Shown here: piece after piece, positions 17,704-24,904 of the stretch
Position numbering within the stretch: position 1 is the first letter of the stretch
Layout of the letters: the number at the start of each line of letters is the position of its first letter
Source of the DNA: Polynucleobacter acidiphobus
GTDB taxonomy: Bacteria; Pseudomonadota; Gammaproteobacteria; Burkholderiales; Burkholderiaceae
Reading direction: 5' to 3'
Assembly (NCBI RefSeq): GCF_003065385.1
Contig: NZ_CP023277.1
Location: forward strand, 1,204,829 to 1,268,828
DNA length: 64,000 nt
Translations under genes and position numbers: made by a program
The notes under the pieces: generated by a model
What the model was told of the DNA's origin: nothing
The model's database searches: none
The model's input: only the letters and a program-made list of their open reading frames with translations

Positions 17704-17858
17704 GATATTCGATATGGCGTCTGCGCATTCTAGGGGCTAACTTTCACAATGGCTTAATAAAGTTGTCATGTTAGTGAGCAACTATCCAATAGGTACGTCT
17801 TTCATGACTCCAAATGCATCAAAAGTAATGAATATATTGAGCATAACCTAGGATAAGG

Positions 17859-18131
17859 ATGACAACTTTCACTACCGAAGATCGTATTAACGCTGAAATC
17901 GAACCCATTCCATTTTTTGGGGTTGTAGTTATTAACTCTGAAAAAATTCGAGTCTATCGGTTTAAATCATGGGATGCGGAAGATGATAACCACTTTCAAC
18001 TTTCTGAATTCTATGCAACACGTCAATTTATTGAACAACTACATCATGTGAGCATCATTGAGCACGACTTTATCGTGGTTGATTCATTGCTTTTAGATCA
18101 CTTGGGACGCTACTTTATTGAAACACCTTAA
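17859..18131 (+). CDS. Hypothetical 90-residue acidic protein
   Basis: I do not recognise this protein. It begins MTTFTTEDRINAEIEPIPFFG after a purine-rich GGATAAGG ribosome binding site, which supports the start. It is acidic, soluble and has no signal peptide. A partial Pho-like motif (CTTTCAC at 17741, TTGTCAT at 17763, with a poor middle unit) lies upstream. It is followed after 15 bases by a frameshifted small gene, suggesting a former two-gene unit. It is divergent from phoX. Confidence 0.6.
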   Translation: MTTFTTEDRINAEIEPIPFFGVVVINSEKIRVYRFKSWDAEDDNHFQLSEFYATRQFIEQLHHVSIIEHDFIVVDSLLLDHLGRYFIETP

Positions 18132-18146
18132 TGAACTATTTATCTT

Positions 18147-18373
18147 ATGAATAAATACATCGTTCCTGTCACTTTTAAGGTTGAAACAAAAATAGTGATT
18201 GAGGCAGAAAACCCTTCTGATGCGATTGAAATTGCATCGGACTTAGGAATTCATAATTTCCTATTATTGATTTTTTTCATCACTGTATTGATGAAAATAT
18301 TACTGATGAAGCTACGATTGAATTAGTCGAAAAAACAAACGATAAGGCGTTAAGGCATCTTGAATTGTTATGA
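18147..18373 (+). pseudogene. Small acidic gene with a one-base frameshift
   Basis: The frame from ATG 18147 encodes MNKYIVPVTFKVETKIVIEA and continues to about codon 38, then turns into a low-complexity Leu/Ile string ending at 18326. A -1 shift near 18258-18260 restores an ordinary acidic sequence (IDFFHHCIDENITDEAT) to a stop at 18373, about 75 residues in all. The N-terminus resembles short DpnD/PcfM-like beta-hairpin proteins. A single missing base, either a real lesion or a sequencing error beside an AT-rich tract, explains it. Confidence 0.55.
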
Positions 18374-18472
18374 GTCACTTGGAACTTATAAATGATTTAT
18401 GCAGCGGGCCTCTAGTAACCATTCATCAATGAGAACCCGTTACACACATCTTTAGCATTTGCCATTTAGATT

Positions 18473-19693
18473 TCACTGCAGACCCATACAATTTGCGTAA
18501 TACGTAACGGTAGCTGGCCAATCCGAAAATACCCCCTTCACACCAACCTGTTGAGCTAGTATATCGAGCACCTCAAAGGTTTGACCATCGTTATTGATTG
18601 CGCCCTTAATCGACTGATGATACCAAGCACCGCCGTTTACTAAGGGGCCGTCTCGCTCTAGAGTCCATGTAATGATATTTAATCCTGCCGCTTTTGCTAC
18701 TTTTGCATATTCAGAAGGAATGATTTGATTACGATCATTTAAAGTCAGTAACACCCAAATCGGGGGACCAATATAGCGGACACCCAGCTGATAAAGCTCC
18801 TGCATTGTTGGTTTCAGTTCTTCTGGTTTTGCAGGGTTAAAATTTTTGAGCAAATAACGATCGTCTAAATAAACCGCTTGTTTACCAAACTCTGGTTCAT
18901 TCCTTATCCAATACAAAATATCATTTAAGTTAAATGATTGTGGAAAGACATCCCTTGCGGGAATTCGCATCATTTTGTACTCATCAATTAATGCTTGAGC
19001 ATATTGCTCTTGGGAAAATCCTTGATATGGCATCGGAACAGATGGGGCTTTAAGTTCTGGCGTGAACTTTCCTCCAAATTTTTTAAATAGCTCTATAGAC
19101 TCACGATGCGTTAATAAAGTTCCCCCACGATTTACATAAAGATCCGTCCGCCAAGATGGGGTTCCTTTCATAAACTCTGCTCTATCTTTAGCCTGTCGAT
19201 TAAAACCATCCATCTTTCCTTTTAAAGTTTTAAACTCGGTCAAAGTAATATCAGAAGTTCGACACTCAGCAGATGCTGGATTTTTATCTGAAACTGGGTT
19301 GAACGATTTGGTGCATTGGTTGGCTAAAGGAGTAAGCAAAATATTCGTTGTTGTATGAAGATCATTTTGGGCATGACGACACACCAATTGCTTATCTTTT
19401 GTAAATGTAACATCGCATTCAAAAATACCTGCTCCCATTAAATACGCCGCAAAATTTGACTCCAAAGTATGCTCTGGAAACTGCAAAGGGGCACCACGGT
19501 GAGCGATTGAGAAATTCGATTTTTTAGGTAATTGATTCCTACAGCTTGACAATTTATTTTTTAAGGGACTTTCTGGCATTGCCTCAATTAAGATGAATGG
19601 TCTAACACCATATTGATGCTCTTGACCAATGATCGGCGAACAGAAGATTCCTGTCAGAATCAAAAGTATTAATTTTTTTATCATACGATTCAA
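18473..19693 (-). CDS. glpQ: Glycerophosphodiester phosphodiesterase, exported (GlpQ-like)
   Basis: A 406-residue GDPD with a signal peptide of about 23 residues. Catalytic residues are visible: His65-Arg66 in IAHRGAP, Glu92 and Asp94 in FECDVTF, and His107 in CRHAQND. It splits glycerophosphodiesters from phospholipid turnover into glycerol-3-phosphate and an alcohol. It is longer than E. coli GlpQ (about 358), with an insertion before the HRG motif. A strong Pho box lies upstream, so it is a phosphate-scavenging enzyme. It is divergent from the ceramidase-like gene. Confidence 0.9.
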   Translation of the reverse strand: MNRMIKKLILLILTGIFCSPIIGQEHQYGVRPFILIEAMPESPLKNKLSSCRNQLPKKSNFSIAHRGAPLQFPEHTLESNFAAYLMGAGIFECDVTFTKDKQLVCRHAQNDLHTTTNILLTPLANQCTKSFNPVSDKNPASAECRTSDITLTEFKTLKGKMDGFNRQAKDRAEFMKGTPSWRTDLYVNRGGTLLTHRESIELFKKFGGKFTPELKAPSVPMPYQGFSQEQYAQALIDEYKMMRIPARDVFPQSFNLNDILYWIRNEPEFGKQAVYLDDRYLLKNFNPAKPEELKPTMQELYQLGVRYIGPPIWVLLTLNDRNQIIPSEYAKVAKAAGLNIITWTLERDGPLVNGGAWYHQSIKGAINNDGQTFEVLDILAQQVGVKGVFSDWPATVTYYANCMGLQ

Positions 19694-19723
19694 TATTATT
19701 ACTAGCTATATTTAAAATTCTTT

Positions 19724-19741
19724 ATGACAAGATGATGACGA
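19724..19741 (-). promoter_or_regulatory. Pho box of the glycerophosphodiesterase gene
   Basis: On the minus strand TCGTCAT (19741-19735), CATC, TTGTCAT (19730-19724) are in 11-base phase. An AT-rich stretch suitable as -10 follows at 19705-19714. The gene starts at 19693. Confidence 0.7.
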
Positions 19742-19788
19742 ATGCTTCATAACTATGAATTGACTTGTTTTATGCATAGCAAATCACT

Positions 19789-20442
19789 ATGCAGCTATTG
19801 AGCCCAATCGATATCTATTGCGAGCGCTTAGATGCCAGCTTTTGGTCTGAGCCAATCAATGCGATCACCAACTTAGCGTTCATCATCGCAGGATTTCTTA
19901 TTTGGCGAATAGGATCACCGCGCTCTAGGTTAATGGCTATTTTGCTCATTCTGATTGGTCTAGGTAGCTTTAGCTTTCATACTTTTGCTAATCGACTAAC
20001 GGGTCTCTTAGATGTTCTTGCGATCGCACTGTACTTAATCAGCTTTGCATATCTAATCCCAAAACAATGGTCTTGGGGCTCGCGCTGGACTCCAATCGGA
20101 TCGGTGATTGGGCTCTTTATTCTGATTGCGCTTTGTCAATTAGCAATCAATGCTGTGAAGCCCGTGTTCCCTTGGGCTCCCCCTGGAATGTATTTGGGGG
20201 CTTGGTCAGCACTGCTGCTCTATGCCGTGATCACTCAGTATTCCAATCCTATCGCTGCACGCTATTTATGGCTGGCAGTCTTGGTGTTCCCTTTCTCGCT
20301 CCTGAGCCGTCAGCTCGACCTGCCCTTGTGCGATTCTGGCTTTAGTACCCACTGGCTATGGCATGTACTCAATGGTCTGACACTCTATTTAACCAGCTAT
20401 GGCCTTTGCTTAACGCGCAATACCTCAAAACCAACTATCTGA
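19789..20442 (+). CDS. Ceramidase-like integral membrane hydrolase
   Basis: A 217-residue protein with about seven membrane segments and the motif set of the alkaline ceramidase/CREST family: Cys11-Glu12 in DIYCERLDASFWSEP with the following NAITNLAF, His64 in GSFSFHTFAN, Asp75, and the metal-binding His188 and His192 in HWLWHVLNG. Eukaryotic members cleave ceramide amide bonds; bacterial members are poorly known. It is divergent from the Pho-controlled GDPD and overlaps the convergent glutamate-synthase-like gene by 8 bases. A role in membrane lipid turnover is inferred. Confidence 0.75.
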   Translation: MQLLSPIDIYCERLDASFWSEPINAITNLAFIIAGFLIWRIGSPRSRLMAILLILIGLGSFSFHTFANRLTGLLDVLAIALYLISFAYLIPKQWSWGSRWTPIGSVIGLFILIALCQLAINAVKPVFPWAPPGMYLGAWSALLLYAVITQYSNPIAARYLWLAVLVFPFSLLSRQLDLPLCDSGFSTHWLWHVLNGLTLYLTSYGLCLTRNTSKPTI

Positions 20443-22045
20443 AGCGACTTGCGCTGGAACTAGTCCAAGCATCACCCAGACCCGCCTGGAACTGATTGAG
20501 TTTTTGTGCACCGTTACGTTGCAATAAGGCGCCCTCGTCAAGATCCAGAATCAATGAGGCCAAATACTCAGATTGATAACTACCGCTTCGGCACATCATC
20601 ATCTGGGGCGTGAGATAGCGCGGATGCGAGATCCCAGCTGAGGCCAATAGTCCGCGCAATGCCTTCAGGGTATTTTGATGAAAGTTATAGACGCGTTGCG
20701 CCTTATCAACCGGATCTAAAGATCGTTGCCGTAAGGGGTTTTGAGTAGCAACACCGGTTGGGCATTGGTCGGTATTGCAAGAGCGCGACTGAATACAACC
20801 CAGAGCGAACATAAAACCGCGCGCTGAGTTACACCAATCGGCCCCCAGAGCACTGACACGAACCATATCAAATCCAGAAATAATCTTGCCTGCTACACCA
20901 ATGCGAACGTGATCTCGAAGACCAACCCCAATCAAAGTCGCATGAACCAAACGCAAGCCATCCCGCATCGGCATACCCACATGGTCAACAAATTCAGTGG
21001 GGGCTGAACCAGTACCACCTTCACTACCATCGATTACAAAAAAGTCTGGGTAGATACCAGTTTCAAGCATTGCCTTCACGATGGCAAACCAATCGCCAGG
21101 TTGACCAATGCACAGTTTGAAGCCAATGGGCTTACCGCCCGATCGTGCACGCAAGGCAGTGACAAACTCTAACATTTCAATTGGGGTTTTAAACGCAGAG
21201 TGTGCTGCCGGAGAAATACAATCCTGACCCATCGGGATTTTGCGGGTGAACGCGATTTCGGGGGTAATCTTGGCAGCCGGTAGCACGCCTCCGTGGCCTG
21301 GTTTTGCCCCCTGAGAAAGTTTGATTTCAATCATCTTGACGGAATCCAATTGTGCAACTTGCGCAAAGAGATCAATATCAAATTGTCCTGCAGGGGTGCG
21401 GCAACCAAAGTAGCCCGATCCAATTTCCCAAATCAGATCTCCACCGTTCTGCAAATGATAGGGTGAGACCGATCCTTCACCGGTATCGTGCGCAAAGCCG
21501 CCCAGCTTAGCTCCCTTGTTTAAAGCGAGTATGGCATTGGCTGACAATGAGCCAAAACTCATGGCTGAGATATTAAATAGTGATGCTGAGTATGGCATTG
21601 CGCATTGCTCATTCCCAATCTGCACCCGCAGATCCTCTATCTGCGACACATCTAACGGGGTACTACTTTGACTCAACCACTCGTAATTGGGTTGGTAGAC
21701 ATCATCAATGGTGCCAAAGGGCCGCTGATCAGAAACATTCTTGGAGCGTTGATAAACTAAGGCACGCTGATTTCGAGAGAAAGGCAACTTCTCGCGATCT
21801 GACTCAATAAAGTACTGTCTAATCTCGGGCCGAATAAACTCGAGCCAAAACCGCAGATGCCCAATCACAGGGTAATTGCGAAGCAATGAATGCTTTGTTT
21901 GGATCTGGTCAACAATCCCTACCCCAAAAATGGTGAGAGAGACCGCCATCAAAATCCACCACAGCAACTCCCCATTCGCAATTATCAATCCAAGGAATAG
22001 CAGGGCTAGGATACCGCTAAGCTGCCAAACAAAATAGCGCGACAT
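20435..22045 (-). CDS. FMN-binding glutamate-synthase-like protein, membrane-anchored
   Basis: A 536-residue protein with two N-terminal membrane helices (about 5-45), then a complete glutamate synthase central domain (FMN barrel): SAMSFGSLSANAI, the DTGEGSVSPYH segment, KLSQGAKPGHGG, IDGSEGGTGSAP and the cysteine-bearing GCIQSRSCNTDQCPTG that ligates the 3Fe-4S cluster in true GltB. It lacks the amidotransferase domain, so it is not a complete glutamate synthase. Its reaction is unknown. It follows ppk2 and a 62-residue gene on the same strand, with 26 bases between, so it may be co-transcribed with them. Confidence 0.8.
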   Translation of the reverse strand: MSRYFVWQLSGILALLFLGLIIANGELLWWILMAVSLTIFGVGIVDQIQTKHSLLRNYPVIGHLRFWLEFIRPEIRQYFIESDREKLPFSRNQRALVYQRSKNVSDQRPFGTIDDVYQPNYEWLSQSSTPLDVSQIEDLRVQIGNEQCAMPYSASLFNISAMSFGSLSANAILALNKGAKLGGFAHDTGEGSVSPYHLQNGGDLIWEIGSGYFGCRTPAGQFDIDLFAQVAQLDSVKMIEIKLSQGAKPGHGGVLPAAKITPEIAFTRKIPMGQDCISPAAHSAFKTPIEMLEFVTALRARSGGKPIGFKLCIGQPGDWFAIVKAMLETGIYPDFFVIDGSEGGTGSAPTEFVDHVGMPMRDGLRLVHATLIGVGLRDHVRIGVAGKIISGFDMVRVSALGADWCNSARGFMFALGCIQSRSCNTDQCPTGVATQNPLRQRSLDPVDKAQRVYNFHQNTLKALRGLLASAGISHPRYLTPQMMMCRSGSYQSEYLASLILDLDEGALLQRNGAQKLNQFQAGLGDAWTSSSASRFR

Positions 22046-22071
22046 GCTTGCAGTTAAATCAAGAGGGTCGT

Positions 22072-22260
22072 TTATTCAGCGTTTGGAATTTTTCCAGCCG
22101 CAAATGAGGCGGGGTCATCCTTCTCATAAAGGCACCAGTACTGGATTTCATTGAATAGGAACTCTCGTTCTTTGTAGGTTAGATTGCGAAACTCTTCTAA
22201 GGAGATTCCCTCGCCCGCTCGTAACTGTTTCATAAATGCAATCATTTGATCCCGCATCAC
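22072..22260 (-). CDS. Hypothetical 62-residue protein in the ppk2 unit
   Basis: I do not recognise this protein. It is mainly helical and contains LTYKEREFLFNEIQYWCLYEKDDPASFAA in two pieces. It begins 19 bases after the ppk2 stop on the same strand, with AAAAAGGGG just upstream of its start, so it is probably co-expressed with ppk2. Two consecutive ATG codons are present. A small partner or regulator of PPK2 is possible but unsupported. Confidence 0.6.
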   Translation of the reverse strand: MMRDQMIAFMKQLRAGEGISLEEFRNLTYKEREFLFNEIQYWCLYEKDDPASFAAGKIPNAE

Positions 22261-22279
22261 AGCCCCTTTTTAAATGAAA

Positions 22280-23185
22280 TTAGTAAATATCTGGTACGTA
22301 CATTTCTTTTGGTACTGGTCCGCGAATGTAATCCGGATTATGTACACGCTCAGGTAGAACAATATGAGGATGCTCAATCTCCTGATACGGGATTTGCGCA
22401 AGCAAATGATGGATGCAATTAAGTCTAGCGCGCTTTTTATCATTCGCAGCCACCACCCACCAAGGTGCTGCAGGTCGATGAGTAGCCTCCAGCATTGCCT
22501 CTTTCGCTTTGGTGTAATCCTCCCAGCGCCGTCTAGATTCCAAATCCATAGGGCTTAATTTCCATTGCTTTAAGGGATCGTTGATACGTTGGGTGAAGCG
22601 GTTGTATTGCTCCTCATCGGAAATCGAGAACCAGTACTTGATTAAGATAATTCCGGAGCCGATGATCATTTTTTCAAACTCGGGAACGGTCTCAAGGAAC
22701 TCCCGATACTCTTTATCGGTACAAAAGCCCATGACCTTCTCAACGCCAGCGCGGTTATACCAACTGCGATCAAATAAAACGATTTCGCCTGCTGCCGGCA
22801 AGTGTGCAATATAGCGCTGGAAGTACCACTGAGTCTTCTCCCGCTCCGATGGCGCAGATAAGGCAACCACTCGGCAAACCCGTGGATTTAGGCGCTGAGT
22901 AATGCGTTTAATAGCGCCGCCCTTACCCGCTGAGTCACGACCTTCAAACAGAACTACGACCTTGAGTTTTTGATGAACTACCCAGTCTTGTAATTTGATG
23001 AGCTCTTTTTGAAGACGAAAAAGCTCCCGAAAGTAAAACTGGCGGTTTAGTGAAGTGAGGCCATCGCCATCACCCCCCAATCGCTGATCATCGAGCTCGA
23101 GCTCAAGCTCCTCATCTAAGTCATCAAGGATTTCATCTTGGGCTTTTTTGTACCACTCAGAAAGTTCTTCCTGGTTTATCTTCAC
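22280..23185 (-). CDS. ppk2: Polyphosphate kinase 2, class I-like
   Basis: A 301-residue PPK2. Walker A is FEGRDSAGKGGAIKRIT (about 80-96), Walker B is VLFDRSWYNRAGVEKVMGF (about 137-155), and KQWKLSPMDLESRRRWEDYT is also characteristic. PPK2 enzymes use polyphosphate to phosphorylate nucleoside diphosphates or monophosphates. The N-terminus has a very acidic stretch (DDLDEELELELDD). A Pho box precedes it. The window therefore encodes PPK1, PPK2 and PPX, a full polyphosphate cycle. Confidence 0.92.
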   Translation of the reverse strand: MKINQEELSEWYKKAQDEILDDLDEELELELDDQRLGGDGDGLTSLNRQFYFRELFRLQKELIKLQDWVVHQKLKVVVLFEGRDSAGKGGAIKRITQRLNPRVCRVVALSAPSEREKTQWYFQRYIAHLPAAGEIVLFDRSWYNRAGVEKVMGFCTDKEYREFLETVPEFEKMIIGSGIILIKYWFSISDEEQYNRFTQRINDPLKQWKLSPMDLESRRRWEDYTKAKEAMLEATHRPAAPWWVVAANDKKRARLNCIHHLLAQIPYQEIEHPHIVLPERVHNPDYIRGPVPKEMYVPDIY

Positions 23186-23205
23186 AGTTTGCTCCTTTGA
23201 GTGTT

Positions 23206-23239
23206 ACCTTACAAAATCCCTATGACTCCAATATGACAA
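23206..23239 (-). promoter_or_regulatory. Pho box and -10 of ppk2
   Basis: On the minus strand TTGTCAT (23239-23233) and GAGTCAT (23228-23222) are 11 bases apart. After a 10-base gap TAAGGT (23211-23206) can be the -10. The gene starts at 23185. It lies back to back with the plus-strand Pho box of small RNA 2, nine bases away. Confidence 0.65.
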
Positions 23240-23247
23240 TTCAATTG

Positions 23248-23292
23248 CTGACACAAAACTGACATCACAGTGTCATCATTGGAGATCATGAT
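23248..23292 (+). promoter_or_regulatory. Three-unit Pho-box promoter of small RNA 2
   Basis: Units CTGACAC (23248), CTGACAT (23259) and GTGTCAT (23270) have an exact 11-base period. After a 10-base gap CATGAT (23287-23292) is the -10, the same geometry as at 14453-14497. The -10 is enclosed in a perfect inverted repeat, GGAGATCA/TGATCTCC (23281-23302). Confidence 0.75.
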
Positions 23293-23298
23293 CTTGAT

Positions 23299-23344
23299 CT
23301 CCCTTCATGTTGTTTTTGATCCGCCCCTTGTGGGCGGTTTTTTT
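23299..23344 (+). ncRNA. Predicted PhoB-activated small RNA 2 (about 46 nt)
   Basis: The transcript would start near CTCCCT (23299), carry GTTGTT (23309-23314) and end with the CCGCCC/GGGCGG hairpin and seven Ts. Length from CTCCCT to the end of the T run is 46 bases, the same as at 14505-14550. Unlike copy 1, a small gene starts 47 bases after the terminator, so an attenuated leader is an alternative reading. The promoter, seed and terminator shared with copy 1 favour a small RNA family. No known family is recognised. Confidence 0.55.
23321..23344 (+). terminator. Rho-independent terminator of small RNA 2
   Basis: CCGCCC (23321-23326) pairs with GGGCGG (23332-23337) around the loop CTTGT, followed by seven Ts. 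It lies upstream of the small gene at 23391, so that gene needs read-through or a separate promoter. Confidence 0.88.
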
Positions 23345-23390
23345 GGGAGTCTGGATAAAGTTCGACCTAAGATCGATACGGAGACACGCC

Positions 23391-23561
23391 ATGCAAAACA
23401 AAGATAAGATTGCGATTGCTGAGCTTGAGAATCAGTTCAAGCACTACGATATTGACCATCAAGTGAAAGATCGCTTGATCTGGCAATACCTCATTAATCG
23501 TAAGATGAAACGCGAGATGGATATCCAACAGAATGAAGTGGACACCGATTGGGAAAACTAA
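23391..23561 (+). CDS. Hypothetical 56-residue protein
   Basis: The start at 23391 is chosen because GGAG lies seven bases upstream; the longer frame from 23307 would pass through the terminator hairpin. The product begins [16 protein letters not shown], is charged and predicted helical, with no signal peptide or membrane segment. I do not recognise it. It overlaps the 3' end of the convergent glmM by four bases. It may be expressed by read-through from the Pho promoter of small RNA 2. Confidence 0.6.
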   Translation: MQNKDKIAIAELENQFKHYDIDHQVKDRLIWQYLINRKMKREMDIQQNEVDTDWEN

Positions 23562-24898
23562 ACGCTGACTTCCTTTGCAATTGCCTCGGCGCTTGCTTGG
23601 GCTAGGGCTTGCTCATTGGCCTCAACCATCACACGCAGAACTGGCTCGGTTCCTGAGGGTCGGATCAGAACCCTGCCCTTACCAATCAAGCTTTGCTCGA
23701 CCTTGCTGACCATCGCATTGAGCTTTTGATCAGTCTGCCACTGATAATTTGGATTGGTCTTCACATTGATGAGCACTTGCGGATAGATAGCGATGCCATC
23801 TAGCAGTTCGTTTAAGGATTGTTGCTTTTGTTGCATCGCTGCGAGCACTTGCAGGGCTGCAATCGTGCCATCGCCAGTGCTGTGTTGATCCAAACATAAA
23901 AGATGCCCTGAACCTTCACCGCCAATCACCCACTGCTTGGCTTGTAAGAGCTCAAGTACGTAGCGATCTCCGACCTTGGCTCGCTCAAATCCAAGACCCA
24001 TTTTCTTGATGGCAACTTCAATTGCTAAGTTCGTCATCAAGGTACCCACTACTCCGCCAATTACCTTGCCTTGCTCTAAGCGATCTTTGGCCAAGATGTA
24101 GAGGAGCTCATCGCCATTGAAGAGACGCCCACTTTGATCCACCATTTGCAGGCGATCGGCATCACCATCGAGGGCGATCCCAATATCGGCATTCACTTCC
24201 TTCACTTTGGCAATCAGCGCAGCGGGTGCGGTTGCACCGCAATGATCGTTGATGTTCTTGCCATTGGGTTCTACTCCAATCGCAATCACCTCAGCGCCGA
24301 GCTCATGAAACACTGGGGGTGCGGTGTGATAGGCAGCGCCATTGGCGCAATCGACCACAATCTTCAATCCTTTAAGATTTAGGTCTTGTGGAAAAGTGGA
24401 TTTGCAGAACTCAATGTAGCGCCCTGCCGCATCATCCAAACGAAATGCCTTACCAATTTTGTCGGAGCTAACACAGCCCATCGGTTTCTCGAGCTCTGCT
24501 TCAATCTCAAGCTCGATCGCATCGGAGAACTTATCGCCTTTGCCATTAAAAAACTTAATACCGTTATCTTGATAGAGATTATGCGAAGCAGAGATCACCA
24601 CACCAGCAGATAAGCGCAGTGCTTTGGTGAGATAAGCGACCCCAGGAGTCGGCATTGGACCGCACAAGGTGACATCGACCCCGGCTGCAGAGAACCCAGA
24701 CTCCAAGGCAGCTTCGAGCAAATAGCCTGAGACCCGCGTGTCTTTACCAATTAGGATGCGTTGACGCTCATTGGGCTTGCCATGGCGCTTAAGCACCATA
24801 CCAGTAGCGTAACCGAGGCGCAACATAAACTCCGGAACGATAGGAGGAATGCCAACTTCACCCCGAATGCCATCGGTCCCAAAATATTTTTTAGTCAT
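23558..24898 (-). CDS. glmM: Phosphoglucosamine mutase
   Basis: A 446-residue alpha-D-phosphohexomutase that converts glucosamine-6-phosphate to glucosamine-1-phosphate for UDP-GlcNAc synthesis. It starts with YFGTDGIRG, has the active-site serine in SASHN (about residue 102), the metal loop DGDADRL (about 243-249) and the phosphate-binding [12 protein letters not shown] near the C-terminus. Length is normal. It follows folP by six bases in the ftsH-folP-glmM order that is common in proteobacteria. Confidence 0.96.
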   Translation of the reverse strand: MTKKYFGTDGIRGEVGIPPIVPEFMLRLGYATGMVLKRHGKPNERQRILIGKDTRVSGYLLEAALESGFSAAGVDVTLCGPMPTPGVAYLTKALRLSAGVVISASHNLYQDNGIKFFNGKGDKFSDAIELEIEAELEKPMGCVSSDKIGKAFRLDDAAGRYIEFCKSTFPQDLNLKGLKIVVDCANGAAYHTAPPVFHELGAEVIAIGVEPNGKNINDHCGATAPAALIAKVKEVNADIGIALDGDADRLQMVDQSGRLFNGDELLYILAKDRLEQGKVIGGVVGTLMTNLAIEVAIKKMGLGFERAKVGDRYVLELLQAKQWVIGGEGSGHLLCLDQHSTGDGTIAALQVLAAMQQKQQSLNELLDGIAIYPQVLINVKTNPNYQWQTDQKLNAMVSKVEQSLIGKGRVLIRPSGTEPVLRVMVEANEQALAQASAEAIAKEVSV

Positions 24899-24904
24899 GC
24901 TTCA

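Noticed and set aside
17741..17769. Plus-strand Pho box for the 90-residue gene
   Set aside because: The outer units (CTTTCAC, TTGTCAT) are in phase but the middle one is GCTTAAT and no convincing -10 follows; kept only as a remark.
23307..23390. Longer N-terminus for the small gene ending at 23561
   Set aside because: It would translate through the terminator hairpin and lacks a ribosome binding site; the 23391 start has GGAG at proper spacing.
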